This document shows positions 12,636-21,947 of a DNA stretch of 64,000 bases, piece by piece. Below the pieces are notes generated by a model. It saw only the letters and a program-made list of their open reading frames with translations. It had not been told where the DNA came from and did not search any database. The DNA comes from Leucobacter zeae (GTDB lineage Bacteria > Actinomycetota > Actinomycetes > Actinomycetales > Microbacteriaceae). The position numbers and the translations under genes are program-made. Numbering within the stretch: the first letter of the stretch is position 1; every line of letters begins with the position of its first letter. Where the stretch lies: contig NZ_QYAB01000001.1 of NCBI RefSeq assembly GCF_016758175.1, forward strand, positions 1,839,850 to 1,903,849, written 5' to 3'.

Positions 12636-13667
12636 TTGCGCGTCTCACGAATCCTCGGCGTCACCGCCGCAGCCGCCGTCCTCCTCTCCACCGCCGGATG
12701 CTCCGGCGCCGATGCGCAGCAGGCACCGTCCGGGTCGTCCGATAGCGGTTTCCCGATCACCATCGAGCATGCGCTCGGCACCACGACCATCGAGCAGAAG
12801 CCGGAGCGCGTCGCGACCGTCGCCTGGGCGAACCACGAGGTGCCGCTGGCACTCGGGATCGTTCCCGAGGGCATGAGCAAGGCGACGTGGGGCGACGACG
12901 ACGGAGACGGCGTCCTGCCCTGGGTCGAGGACCGTCTCGAGGAGCTCGGCGGCAAGACCCCCGTGCTCTTCGACGAGACCGACGGCATCGACTTCGCGGC
13001 CGTCGCCGACACGGAGCCCGACGTGATCCTGGCCGCGTACTCCGGCCTCACGCAGGAGGACTACGACACGCTCTCGAAGATCGCGCCGGTGGTCGCCTAC
13101 CCGGACACGCCCTGGGGCACCTCTCTCGAGGACATGATCGCCCTCGACTCGCGGGCGCTCGGCCTCGCCGATGAGGGGGAGCAGCTGAACGCCGAGCTGC
13201 GGAAGCAGACCGAGGAGTCGCTCGCCGCCCACCCCGAGCTCGACGGGAAGAAGGCGCTCTTCGCCTTCATGAACCCGTCCGACCTGTCGAAGATCGGGTT
13301 CTACACCGTGCACGACACGCGGCCGGGATTCCTGGCGGACCTCGGGCTCCCGCAGCCGAAGGCCGTCACGGCCGAGACCGAGAAGACGAGCGAGTTCTAC
13401 GTCGAGTACAGCTCGGAGATGGCCGACGAGTTCGCCGACGTCGACGTGTTCGTGACCTACGGCGACCCCGAAGGCGACCTCGTGAAGCAGCTCCAGGCCG
13501 ATCCCCTGATCTCGCAGATCCCCGCAGTGCGGGCCGGGCGCATCGCGATCCTCGAGGACTCCACCCCGCTCGCGGCCTCGGCGAACCCCTCGCCGCTCTC
13601 GATCGGCTGGGGCATCGACGACTACTTCGACGTGCTCGGCTCCGCCGCGGCACAGACCGGGGAGTGA
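12636..13667 (+). CDS. Iron-siderophore ABC transporter substrate-binding lipoprotein
   Basis: A 343-residue extracellular binding protein of the FecB/FhuD class that delivers ferric siderophore to the membrane permeases. The signal peptide has lipobox LSTAGC with Cys22. The two-lobed periplasmic-binding fold is seen in KPERVATVAWANHEVPLALGI, PDVILAAYSGL and GRIAILEDSTPLA. The start is a TTG 7 bases after GAAGGGA. It heads a five-gene operon with overlapping junctions under an IdeR box. The particular siderophore cannot be read from the sequence, and no biosynthesis genes are in the window. Confidence 0.92.
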   Translation: MRVSRILGVTAAAAVLLSTAGCSGADAQQAPSGSSDSGFPITIEHALGTTTIEQKPERVATVAWANHEVPLALGIVPEGMSKATWGDDDGDGVLPWVEDRLEELGGKTPVLFDETDGIDFAAVADTEPDVILAAYSGLTQEDYDTLSKIAPVVAYPDTPWGTSLEDMIALDSRALGLADEGEQLNAELRKQTEESLAAHPELDGKKALFAFMNPSDLSKIGFYTVHDTRPGFLADLGLPQPKAVTAETEKTSEFYVEYSSEMADEFADVDVFVTYGDPEGDLVKQLQADPLISQIPAVRAGRIAILEDSTPLAASANPSPLSIGWGIDDYFDVLGSAAAQTGE

Positions 13668-14752
13668 GCGAGACCGCGAGCGCCGTGGCCGACCGCCCTC
13701 GGATCCGCGCCGCCGGCGCGTCTCCCGCCGAGCGCCAGACGCGTCCGGTGCGTGCGGGCGACGCCGCACGCCGCACGGGCTGGATCATCGCGCTCGCCAT
13801 ACTGCTCGTCGCGCTCTGCGCGGCGTCCGTCGCCCTGGGCGCGCGCACCGTCGGCCTCGACGACATCCTGGGTGCGCTGCAGGGCGGTGCGGACACGATC
13901 GGCGAGGGAGCAGTGCTCAAGCGCCTCCCGCGCACCGCGCTCGCGGCGCTGGTCGGCGCGGCGCTCGCGCTCTCGGGCGTGGCCATGCAGGCGGTCACGC
14001 GCAACCCGCTCGCGGAACCCGGCATCATGGGCGTCTCGAGCGGAGCCGCGCTCGCCGTGGTCGCCGCCATCGCCGGCTTCGGAGTGCACCGCCCGTTCGC
14101 ACTGATGGCGGTCGCGATCTGCGGTGCCGCAGCCGCCGCACTGCTCGTCTACACGATCGGCACCATCGGTGGCGGGGGCGCGACGCCCTACAAGCTCGCG
14201 CTCGCCGGTGCGGCGTGCGCCGCCGCCTTCATCTCGCTGACCAACGCGATCATGCTGCCGCGCGTCGACCTGCTCCGCACGTTCCAGTTCTGGCGGGTCG
14301 GCAGTGTCGGCGGTGCGAGCTGGGAGAGCATCTCCGCCGCGCTGCCCCTGCTGCTCGCCGGCGCGGCGCTCTGCGCCGCGCACGCGCGCGGCATGAACTC
14401 GCTCGCCCTGGGGGACGAGCTCGCCGCAGGGCTCGGCGAGCGGGTCGGGCGCACTCGAGCGCTCGTCGCGATCGGCGCGGTGGTGCTCTGCGGTGCGGCG
14501 ACGGCGGTCGCCGGCCCCATCGCATTCGTCGGTCTGCTCGTCCCGCACGTCTGCCGGACGCTCTCGGGCCCCGACCACCGCTGGCTCCTCCCGATCTCCG
14601 CACTCGCCGGCGCCTGCCTGCTGCTCGCCGCCGACGTGCTCGGGCGAGTGCTGGCTCGGCCCGAGGAGATCGAGGTCGGCATCATCACCGCCTTCCTCGG
14701 CGCCCCGCTCCTCATCTGGATCGTCCGCAGGCGGAAGGTCAGGGAGCTGTGA
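13664..14752 (+). CDS. Iron-siderophore ABC transporter permease (FecCD family), first subunit
   Basis: A 362-residue membrane permease with about nine to ten helices and the FecCD signatures LPRTALAALVGAALALSGVAMQ, NPLAEPGIMGVSSGAAL and FVGLLVPHVCR. It has a 30-residue charged N-terminal cytoplasmic extension before the first helix. The GTG start overlaps the binding-protein stop (GTGA), as does the next junction. It should form a heterodimer with the following permease. Confidence 0.93.
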   Translation: MSETASAVADRPRIRAAGASPAERQTRPVRAGDAARRTGWIIALAILLVALCAASVALGARTVGLDDILGALQGGADTIGEGAVLKRLPRTALAALVGAALALSGVAMQAVTRNPLAEPGIMGVSSGAALAVVAAIAGFGVHRPFALMAVAICGAAAAALLVYTIGTIGGGGATPYKLALAGAACAAAFISLTNAIMLPRVDLLRTFQFWRVGSVGGASWESISAALPLLLAGAALCAAHARGMNSLALGDELAAGLGERVGRTRALVAIGAVVLCGAATAVAGPIAFVGLLVPHVCRTLSGPDHRWLLPISALAGACLLLAADVLGRVLARPEEIEVGIITAFLGAPLLIWIVRRRKVREL

Positions 14753-15783
14753 CCGCGACGATGCTCGGCGAGACGCTCGCTGCGGGGCGCAGGCGCAGGT
14801 TCCGACGGCGGGCGATCGCGATCGGCGGCCTGCTGGCGGTGCTCGCCCTCGGCTTCGGCGCGAGCCTCATGATCGGCGACCGGGTCTACGGCCCGGGGAC
14901 CGTGCTGGCCGTCCTGTTCGGCGAACCGATCCCCGGGGCCTCGTTCACGGTGGGAGAGCTGCGGCTGCCCCAGGCGACGCTCGCGCTCCTCGGCGGATTC
15001 GCCTTCGGCATCGCGGGCGCGACGTTCCAGACCCTGCTCGGCAACCCGCTCGCCTCGCCCGATATCCTCGGCGTCAGCGCCGGGGCGGGCACCGCCGCGG
15101 TCTTCGCGATCGTCGTGCTCGGACTCGACGAGACCGCTACCGCAGCGTTCGCCCTCGCCGGGGCGATTCTCACAGCCGCCGCGATCTTCGGGTTCTCGCA
15201 CACCGCCGGCTTCGTCGGTGCGCGGTTCATCCTCATCGGCATCGGCCTCGCCGCGATGCTGCAGAGCGCGACGTCGTACCTGCTCGCCCGCGCCGCCGAA
15301 TGGGACATCCAGAGCGCGATGCAGTGGCTGAGCGGCAGCGTGAGCGGCGCGACGTGGGAGCGCACCCTGCCGCTCGCCATCGCGAGCGCAGCGCTCGTGC
15401 CCGTGCTCGTCGTGCTCGGGAAGCCGCTCGATCTGCTCCGTCTCGGATCCGACACCGCGACGACGCTCGGCGCTCCGGTCCCGAGGATCCGCGTCGTCCT
15501 GGTGCTCGCATCGGTGGCGCTGCTCGCGTTCGCGACGGCGGCGTGCGGGCCCATCCTGTTCGTCGCATTCATGGCCGGCCCGATCGCCGCGCGCCTCTCG
15601 GGGCCGGGGGCGCCGGTACTGCTCCCCGCCGGACTCACGGGCGCCGCGCTCGTGCTGCTCGCCGACCTGATCGGCCAGAACCTGCTGGCTGAACGCTATC
15701 CGGTGGGCGTCATCACCGGCGTCGTCGGTGCACCGTATCTGATCCTGCTCCTCATCCGCTTCAATCGGACGGGGCGCGCATGA
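14749..15783 (+). CDS. Iron-siderophore ABC transporter permease (FecCD family), second subunit
   Basis: A 344-residue membrane protein paralogous to the preceding permease, with LRLPQATLALLGGFAFGIAGATFQ, NPLASPDILGVSAGAGTAA and a C-terminal GVVGAPYLILLLIR. I start it at the GTG overlapping the previous stop (GTGA). The reading frame stays open further upstream, but that part only shadows the first permease gene. The ATPase gene follows after 19 bases. Confidence 0.93.
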   Translation: MTATMLGETLAAGRRRRFRRRAIAIGGLLAVLALGFGASLMIGDRVYGPGTVLAVLFGEPIPGASFTVGELRLPQATLALLGGFAFGIAGATFQTLLGNPLASPDILGVSAGAGTAAVFAIVVLGLDETATAAFALAGAILTAAAIFGFSHTAGFVGARFILIGIGLAAMLQSATSYLLARAAEWDIQSAMQWLSGSVSGATWERTLPLAIASAALVPVLVVLGKPLDLLRLGSDTATTLGAPVPRIRVVLVLASVALLAFATAACGPILFVAFMAGPIAARLSGPGAPVLLPAGLTGAALVLLADLIGQNLLAERYPVGVITGVVGAPYLILLLIRFNRTGRA

Positions 15784-15802
15784 ACCGCACGGAGGGTGCG
15801 TC

Positions 15803-16702
15803 TTGACTGAAACCCGCTCACTCTCGGCCGAGGGACTCGGCATCGCCTACGGGGACCGCGCGATCCTCGAGGGGCTCGACATCGCGTTCGCGCCAGGCGG
15901 CGTCACCGCGATCGTCGGACCCAACGGATGCGGCAAATCGACGCTGCTGCGCGCGTGCGCGCGCCTGCTGAAACCGAAGCGCGGATCGGTGCTGCTCGAC
16001 GGACGCGCCATCGACGCGCAGCCGACCAAGGCGCTCGCGCGGATCCTCGGGCTGCTGCCGCAGAATCCCATCGCGCCGGAGGGGATCACCGTCGCCGACC
16101 TCGTGGGCCGCGGCCGGCATCCGCACCAGCGGGCGCTCGCCCGCTGGTCCGCGGCGGACACGGCCGCCGTCGGCGCCGCGCTCGAGGCGACCGGCGTCGC
16201 AGAGCTCGCGGACCGGCCGGTGGACGAGCTCTCGGGCGGGCAGCGCCAGCGGGTCTGGATCGCGATGGCGCTCGCTCAGGAGACGGAGGTGCTGCTGCTC
16301 GACGAGCCCACCACGTACCTCGACGTCACGCATCAGCTCGAGGTGCTCGACCTCGTCCGAGACCTCAACCGCAGCCGGGGCACGACGATCGTGATGGTCC
16401 TGCACGACCTGAACCTCGCCGCGCGCTACGCCGACGAACTCGTCGCGATGCGGGAGGGCGCGGTGCACGCGGTCGGTGCGCCGTCCGAGGTACTGCGCGC
16501 AGAGCTCGTGGCTGCGGTCTTCGGACTCGACTCGCGGATCATCACGGACCCCGTCTCGGGGACCCCACTCGTCATACCGATCGGAAGGCACCATGTCACC
16601 CACAGCAGCGAAGCGCCAGAGCCGCACGAAGCCGAGCTCGGAGGCGGGGACCGGCTCGAGTCCGGTCGCGATCGCGGAGCGGCCGCCCGTGCCCGCGGCT
16701 GA
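15803..16702 (+). CDS. Iron-siderophore ABC transporter ATPase
   Basis: A 299-residue ABC ATPase of the FepC/FhuC class that powers ferric-siderophore import. It has Walker A GPNGCGKST, the Q-loop in LLPQNPIAPEGI, signature LSGGQRQR, Walker B VLLLDEPTTYLDV and the switch His in VLHDLN. The start is TTG after GGAGG. The conserved protein ends around TPLVIPIGR. The last 37 residues are Ala, Arg, Gly and Glu rich and overlap the start of the next gene in another frame, which suggests loss of an older stop codon. Confidence 0.94.
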   Translation: MTETRSLSAEGLGIAYGDRAILEGLDIAFAPGGVTAIVGPNGCGKSTLLRACARLLKPKRGSVLLDGRAIDAQPTKALARILGLLPQNPIAPEGITVADLVGRGRHPHQRALARWSAADTAAVGAALEATGVAELADRPVDELSGGQRQRVWIAMALAQETEVLLLDEPTTYLDVTHQLEVLDLVRDLNRSRGTTIVMVLHDLNLAARYADELVAMREGAVHAVGAPSEVLRAELVAAVFGLDSRIITDPVSGTPLVIPIGRHHVTHSSEAPEPHEAELGGGDRLESGRDRGAAARARG

Positions 16703-17642
16703 GCCGCTGCCGCCGTTCGCCGCGGTCGTGGCGACCGTCGAGCGCGTCGAGCGCGTCTCGCCGAGTTTCGTGCGCATCACGCTCGGCGGCGCGGAGCTGC
16801 GCGACGTGGGCAACCCGGACCGGACGCTCGACCAGCGCATCAAACTCGTGTTCCCTGGCCCGACGGGGCGCGTCGCCCGGATCCCCCGGGAGGCTCCCGA
16901 CTGGTACGGCGCCTGGCTCGAGATCCCGGAGTCCGATCGAGGCACCATGCGCACCTACTCGATCCGTCGGATCGACATCGACGCATCGGGCGCGACCCGC
17001 CTGATCATCGACTTCGTGCTGCACCTCGCGGAGGGAGCCACCGGGCCCGCGTCGCTCTGGGCGAGCCGCGCGGCCGAGGGGGACGCGCTGACGGTGGTCG
17101 CGCCCCGCCGCGGGCGGCACGACGCCGGAGGCATCGAGTTCGCGCCGGGCGGGGCCGAGCGAATCGTGCTCGCCGGCGACGAGACCGCCGCCCCCGCGAT
17201 CGCACGCATCCTCGAAGAGCTTCCGCGGAACGCCGCCGGCACCGCGTTCATCGAGGTGCCCGAGGCGGGAGACCGTCTCGGCATCGACGCGCCCCCGGGT
17301 ATCGATGTGCGCTGGCTGGTGCGCGAGCGCGGCGACGGGATCGTCCTGGTGCACGGCGAGGCGCTCATCCCCGAGGTGCTCGCCCACGTCGGGGAGCGCT
17401 CCCTGCCGCCGATCGTCGACGATCCCGCCGCCGAAACGCTCGTCTGGGAGACGCCGCAGTACTCCGAGAGCGGAGAGGTCGCCGAGACGCGGCCCAACAC
17501 GCACGACCGCTACTTCTGGATCGCGGGGGAGAGCGGCGTCGTCACCACGCTCCGCCGCCACCTCGTGCGGGACCACGGGATCGAGCGCGCCCAGGTCGCG
17601 TTCATGGGCTACTGGCGCCGCGGCGTCGCGATGAAGGGCTAG
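16593..17642 (+). CDS. Siderophore-interacting protein (ViuB/SIP-type FAD ferric-siderophore reductase)
   Basis: A 349-residue flavoprotein that releases iron from imported siderophore by reducing Fe(III). The FAD-binding domain carries RTYSIRR (the RxYS flavin motif), and the NAD(P)H-type domain has GDETAAPAI and YFWIAGESGVV. The end FMGYWRRGVAMKG is typical of the family. The ATG at 16593 follows GGAAGG. It overlaps the ATPase gene by 110 bases, and the first 40 residues are low complexity. A later start is possible but no better site is seen. Confidence 0.9.
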   Translation: MSPTAAKRQSRTKPSSEAGTGSSPVAIAERPPVPAAEPLPPFAAVVATVERVERVSPSFVRITLGGAELRDVGNPDRTLDQRIKLVFPGPTGRVARIPREAPDWYGAWLEIPESDRGTMRTYSIRRIDIDASGATRLIIDFVLHLAEGATGPASLWASRAAEGDALTVVAPRRGRHDAGGIEFAPGGAERIVLAGDETAAPAIARILEELPRNAAGTAFIEVPEAGDRLGIDAPPGIDVRWLVRERGDGIVLVHGEALIPEVLAHVGERSLPPIVDDPAAETLVWETPQYSESGEVAETRPNTHDRYFWIAGESGVVTTLRRHLVRDHGIERAQVAFMGYWRRGVAMKG

Positions 17643-17690
17643 GATCCGGCCGCTCGCGGGCGCACCGCGACCCGACGGGGTCGAACGACC

Positions 17691-18338
17691 CTACCGCGGC
17701 GCGCCGCGCCCCGGCCGGAACGCGCTCACCGTGGGATCGCCCGCGATCCAGAACCGCCAGGGGAATGCGGGACCGCCGGCGTCTCCTGCCACGCCCACGC
17801 GGGGGCCCTGGCCGATGGACTCGGGAGCGATCGCTCCCGGAGTCGGCGGCGAGAACGCGAAAGGCGGCGCGAACAGGTCGAGCCCGTCGTGCGAGCCGCG
17901 CTCGATCCCGAGCGCGGCGGCGAGGTTCCCCGGTCCCCGGGCGAGCAGGTGCTCCGCCGGGGCAGCGGAGCCGGGACGCTTCCGCAGACGACGCGCCGCA
18001 GCGAGGTCCGTGCCTGCGACCACCTCGCCCGCCCGGAGCAGCACCCCGCCGGCGGTGCCCTCAGGAGAGCAGACGAGGTTGATCGCGAAGTGCATGCCGT
18101 AGCTGAAGTACACGTAGACGTGGCCGGGCGGCCCGAACATCGATGCGTTGCGCTCGGTGCGGCGATCCCTCGCATGCGATCCACCGTCGTAGGGACCGGC
18201 CGTGCCGACCCCGTGGTAGGCCTCCACCTCGGTGATGCGGATCGCCACGGTGCCGTCGTCCCCCGTGACCGCCAGACGCGCGCCCAGCAGCGACGGCGCG
18301 ACCTCGAGGGCGCGGGGGAGGAAGAGGTCGCGAGTCAC
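17691..18338 (-). CDS. 3-methyladenine DNA glycosylase (AAG/Mpg type)
   Basis: A 215-residue base-excision repair enzyme that removes alkylated purines. It begins LFLPRALEVAPSLLGARL and has the catalytic glutamate in ITEVEAYHG. GPPGHVYVYFSYGMHFAINLV and LLARGPGNLAAALGI are hallmark segments of the AAG family. The start is a GTG at 18338; the frame stays open upstream but overlaps unrelated genes. It is convergent with the siderophore operon and divergent from the DUF308 gene. Confidence 0.92.
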   Translation of the reverse strand: MTRDLFLPRALEVAPSLLGARLAVTGDDGTVAIRITEVEAYHGVGTAGPYDGGSHARDRRTERNASMFGPPGHVYVYFSYGMHFAINLVCSPEGTAGGVLLRAGEVVAGTDLAAARRLRKRPGSAAPAEHLLARGPGNLAAALGIERGSHDGLDLFAPPFAFSPPTPGAIAPESIGQGPRVGVAGDAGGPAFPWRFWIAGDPTVSAFRPGRGAPR

Positions 18339-18479
18339 ACCGACATTCTCGCAGCAGCAGGAGCTGACCGGAACGCGGGCGGTTCGCCCGTGGCGATCAC
18401 TGAGCGGGATCCGAGCCGGGTCGCGTACGGTGAAGGGAACCGCGCGGGCCAGGCCCGCGGAGCGTCTCAGGAGGTCGCC

Positions 18480-19061
18480 GTGCACGAGCCCGTCATCATC
18501 ACCGGAGGTCAGCCGCGGCGCTCGCCGCGCTGGGTCCTTACCCTCGTGGGGGCGCTCGTCGTCGCGGCCGGGGTCGGGCTGCTCGTCTGGCCGTTCATCG
18601 CCGCCGGCTGGATCCTCGCGATCCTCTTCGGCTCGGCCCTCATCGCCAACGGGCTCGCCCTCATGGTGCGCGCCCGATCTCGCGGGTTCGGGATCGCCGG
18701 CGGGGCGCTGCTGCTCGTCGCAGGCATCGTGGCGATCGCATTCCCGCAGTTCACCGCGAACGCGCTCGTCACGTTCGTCGGCGTCGGCTTCATCGCGATG
18801 GGCGCGATCTGGATCCTCGTCGGCTCGCGGCTCGGGGGCGCCGGGATCCCGGTGGCACTCGCGCCAGGCGTGCTCCTCATTGTCGGCGGCATCGTCGCGC
18901 TCGTCTGGCCGAGCGTGGCACTCGGCATCGTCGCGGTGCTCGGCGGCCTCTGCATGCTCCTGATCGGGATCGCGATCATCGCGGGCGCCCGCGGTCTCGG
19001 TCGGCGAGCCGGCCGAGGTCGAGCCGGCGACGACGCCGCGCAGACCACGATCATCATCTGA
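18480..19061 (+). CDS. DUF308/HdeD-like small membrane protein
   Basis: A 193-residue protein with about six transmembrane helices arranged as repeated pairs such as GALVVAAGVGLLVWPFIAAGW and GALLLVAGIVAIAFPQFTAN. This is the repeat style of DUF308 (HdeD-like) proteins, whose biochemical role is mostly unknown. The GTG start is 5 bases after AGGAGG. The tail is Arg and Gly rich and cytoplasmic. It stands alone between divergent and convergent neighbours. Confidence 0.85.
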   Translation: MHEPVIITGGQPRRSPRWVLTLVGALVVAAGVGLLVWPFIAAGWILAILFGSALIANGLALMVRARSRGFGIAGGALLLVAGIVAIAFPQFTANALVTFVGVGFIAMGAIWILVGSRLGGAGIPVALAPGVLLIVGGIVALVWPSVALGIVAVLGGLCMLLIGIAIIAGARGLGRRAGRGRAGDDAAQTTIII

Positions 19062-19084
19062 GGCCGCACCTCGGGGACGACGGC

Positions 19085-20368
19085 TCAGACGCGGCGGCCG
19101 GGAACCCGGCGCAGCAGCAGCGGCGCCGCGACGCCGTGGAGCAGGATGCTGCTCAGCACGGTGAGCACGGCGACCTCGAGCACGATCGACGACGCCGGGT
19201 CGGGCAGCCGGTTGAACGCGATGAGCCCGAAGACGATCGTCGCGGTGCCGCGCGGGCCGCCGAAGCCCATCAGCGCGACGGAGCGGACCGGGAGGCCCGA
19301 GCCGAGCATCGCGAGCGCGACCGGCACCGCGCGGAACACCGTGAGCGCCAGGAGCGCCAGCGCGAGCACGCGCCAGTCGATCCCGGCGAGCACGACGCTC
19401 ATCGCGGTCGCTCCCAGCACGAACCAGACGAAGTGCCCGACGAGCGTGCCGGCCTCCTCCACGAGCTGCAGTTCGGCGCGCGGGATCGCATCGTGCTGCG
19501 CGCCGCGCGTGCGCGACACCCGGCACACGACACCGGCGACGAACGCGGTGACGAAGCCGTTCGCACCGACCGCATCGAGCGTCGCCACCCCGTAGGCGAG
19601 CAGCGGGATCAGCAGCATCACGAACCGGATGCCCGAGGCATCGGCCCAGCCCCGGGCCGTGGCCCAGCGGATCAGCAGTCCGAGCAGGCCCCCGATCGCC
19701 GCGCCGAGCAGGATCGCCGTCGCCGCGGCGGGGATCGCTCCGAAGAGCGCGGTGAACAGTTCCTCGAGATCGCGTTCCAGCGCCGCCTCCGCCCGGCCCG
19801 AGAGCCCGCCGTCCGACGACACCGCGTCGATGAGCTTCGGCAGCGCCAGGGCGGCGGCGAGCGACATTCCGAAGACGGGGGAGAGCAGCCCGTCGTTGTA
19901 CCCGCTCTCGACCCCCATGATCCGTCGCACGCGCGCCGGGATCCGCTCCGTTCGTCGGAGGGAGGCGGCCGGAGCGAAGTCGATCGGCATGATGATGCAG
20001 CCGACGACGATGAGGACGAAGACGTCGAGGTCGGGCAGCGCCCATGCCCCGAAGAGCACCACGAGGACGAGCGACAGCGGGAGCGCGATGAACAGCAGGC
20101 GCGCGAGCGCGCGCCCTTCGCCCCCGAACACGCCACCGCGCACCTCGCAGGCGTCCACGAACAGCAGGATCGCGAGAATGAGCTCGACCGCCCGGAGCGC
20201 CACGGCGCTGTCGATGGCCTCGGTGAACGCGCTCGTGTCCACGAGCACGACCAGCGCGCCGACGAGGGCGAGCACGGCGGGGCCGGCGATACCGTTGCGC
20301 TCGAAGCGATGCGCGACCAGCGACCAGAGCGCGATGGCGAGGCAGCCGCTGAGCAGGATGACGGGCAT
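19085..20368 (-). CDS. Na+(K+)/H+ antiporter, CPA1/NhaP family
   Basis: A 427-residue membrane protein with about twelve helices. The family motifs are the ESGYNDG segment (the conserved ExxxND ion-binding region, here with Tyr and Asp), IVVGCIIMPIDFAPAASLRRTERIP and GFGGPRGTATIVFGLIA. It would exchange protons for monovalent cations for pH and salt homeostasis. It lies 10 bases downstream of the LssY-like gene on the same strand, so both are probably co-transcribed. The cation cannot be decided from the sequence. Confidence 0.88.
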   Translation of the reverse strand: MPVILLSGCLAIALWSLVAHRFERNGIAGPAVLALVGALVVLVDTSAFTEAIDSAVALRAVELILAILLFVDACEVRGGVFGGEGRALARLLFIALPLSLVLVVLFGAWALPDLDVFVLIVVGCIIMPIDFAPAASLRRTERIPARVRRIMGVESGYNDGLLSPVFGMSLAAALALPKLIDAVSSDGGLSGRAEAALERDLEELFTALFGAIPAAATAILLGAAIGGLLGLLIRWATARGWADASGIRFVMLLIPLLAYGVATLDAVGANGFVTAFVAGVVCRVSRTRGAQHDAIPRAELQLVEEAGTLVGHFVWFVLGATAMSVVLAGIDWRVLALALLALTVFRAVPVALAMLGSGLPVRSVALMGFGGPRGTATIVFGLIAFNRLPDPASSIVLEVAVLTVLSSILLHGVAAPLLLRRVPGRRV

Positions 20369-20378
20369 GCGGGATCCC

Positions 20379-21740
20379 TCAGTCGGCCGAGCGCGCCGTG
20401 GAGCGCGTCCAGGCCGCGGCGGACTCGCCCGTGAGGGCGAGCAGGGCGAGGCACATCAGCGAGGCCGAGAAGAGCGTGCCGTTGAGGCCCAGCTGCTCGA
20501 TGCCTTGGAGATAGCCGACGGCGGTGCCCACGATGTTGACCGCGAGCATCACGATGAGTACGACGCGGGCCCTGCTCCGGCGCCGCAGCACGCCCCAGCA
20601 CAGGGCGAGCTGCGCGATCGTCAGCACGGCGCTGAATCCCCCGATGACGAGGATCACGATCCGCCCGACGGCTTCGGGATCCTCGATCCAGATGCGTCTG
20701 AGATCCGCGTCCACGGCCCAGGCCAGCGCATCGACGATCGCGCCGAGCGCGAGCAGCAGCGTCGCCGCGGTGACCGGGAGCGGCGCCCGCTCCAGCGCCG
20801 TGGCCGGAGCCGCCTCGGCCGAGGTCGCGGGAACGTCGCCCGATCCGGGGTCGATGGCGGAGACGTCGAGCACCGGAAGGTGCCCATCGGTGATGAACCG
20901 GTCCCCGCCGCCGTTGCGCGCGTGGTATCCGGTCGTGAAGTCACGGAGCTCTCTGAGCCCGACCTCCGGCGACGCGCCGCGCACGCTCGCGACGACGAAG
21001 TCGCGTTCCTCGTCGGTGTTCTCATCGATGCGGTGGGTGACCTGCAGGGTGAAGAGCGACAGGCCGACGTCGGTGTCGTACGTCCCGGCGCCCAGCCAGT
21101 CGGTCCGTGCGCCGCCCGGCAGCAGCCAGCCGGGCGGGCAGCGCCAGAAGCGCACGTGGTGGCGTTGCTGGGGGTTGCCCGCGACCTCCTGCTGATAGGC
21201 GGCGTCGTGACGCCTCCCGAAGAGCATGAGCGGGGAGACGGGGGCCGTCGGATAGCTCCGGCGCATCAGCGTCGAGACGATGATGCCCCAGGTCGACGCC
21301 AGCGTGATCTCGTCGGCGCGGTGCCACCCCGCGCGCCGCATCGCCGCATCGAGCTGATCCGCTCGGCCGTCCGCCCCCAGGTTGACGGGGTCGCCCAGCA
21401 GACCCTCCGCGGTGCGCGTGCGTCCGAAGAAGTAGTCGGGCACGTAGAGGTCCGAGAGCATGCGGTGCAGCCGGGGGAGCACGAGGTACGCGGAGATCGC
21501 CCAGACCGGGATGAACAGCCAGACGGTCCACGGCGAACGCACGCTCTCGATCGAGAAGATCACGGCGAGCCAGGCGGCGGAGACCGTGCCCACGAGGAAC
21601 GACGCGCGGTCGAACCGGGTCGCATTCGAGAGCGGCTGCTGCATCTGCATGGCGAAGCGACGCCGCGACGCGTGCTCGGTCGCCGATCGCGGGGTCCGGC
21701 CGCCGCCCTCCGCCGCGCCGGCGCCGCGAGTTCTGGACAT
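20379..21740 (-). CDS. LssY C-terminal domain membrane protein
   Basis: A 453-residue protein. A variable Arg-rich N-terminus precedes two helices (around residues 47-85). A soluble LssY-like domain follows, with GWHRADEITLASTWGI, HVRFWRCPP and DTDVGLSLFTLQVTHRID. There are then four more helices in the last 130 residues. LssY domains occur in lipid-phosphatase-related membrane proteins, but their function is not established. Upstream, TAGGCT sits 6 bases before the ATG (read on the minus strand), which suggests a leaderless transcript shared with the antiporter gene. Confidence 0.75.
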   Translation of the reverse strand: MSRTRGAGAAEGGGRTPRSATEHASRRRFAMQMQQPLSNATRFDRASFLVGTVSAAWLAVIFSIESVRSPWTVWLFIPVWAISAYLVLPRLHRMLSDLYVPDYFFGRTRTAEGLLGDPVNLGADGRADQLDAAMRRAGWHRADEITLASTWGIIVSTLMRRSYPTAPVSPLMLFGRRHDAAYQQEVAGNPQQRHHVRFWRCPPGWLLPGGARTDWLGAGTYDTDVGLSLFTLQVTHRIDENTDEERDFVVASVRGASPEVGLRELRDFTTGYHARNGGGDRFITDGHLPVLDVSAIDPGSGDVPATSAEAAPATALERAPLPVTAATLLLALGAIVDALAWAVDADLRRIWIEDPEAVGRIVILVIGGFSAVLTIAQLALCWGVLRRRSRARVVLIVMLAVNIVGTAVGYLQGIEQLGLNGTLFSASLMCLALLALTGESAAAWTRSTARSAD

Positions 21741-21823
21741 GACGTCAGCCTAGTCAATCGCGCGCAGGCGCATGCGAACCGCACACGTCGCTCATCGGGC
21801 GGGACCGGGCTGATCCGGAGGAG

Positions 21824-21897
21824 TAGGGCATGCGGGACTTGAACCCGCGACCGACGGATTATGAGTCCGCTGCTCTAACCGACTGAGCTAATGCCCC
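21824..21897 (-). tRNA. tRNA with CAU anticodon (elongator Met, or Ile2)
   Basis: Read on the minus strand, the 74-nt cloverleaf begins GGGGCAT and ends ATGCCCT plus discriminator A. The D arm is AGCTCAGTCGGTTAGAGC, the anticodon loop CTCATAA, and the T arm GCGGGTTCAAGTCCCGC. CCA is not encoded. CAU fits elongator tRNA-Met or the lysidine-modified tRNA-Ile2, and the stems do not settle which. Confidence 0.93.
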
Positions 21898-21947
21898 CTG
21901 GGCAACCGTTCCATCCTATTCCACGGATCGCAGTCCATCGGCGGCGG

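Noticed and set aside
17889..18479. Upstream extension of the DUF308 gene
   Set aside because: The frame stays open but runs opposite the glycosylase gene; AGGAGG before the GTG at 18480 gives the real start.
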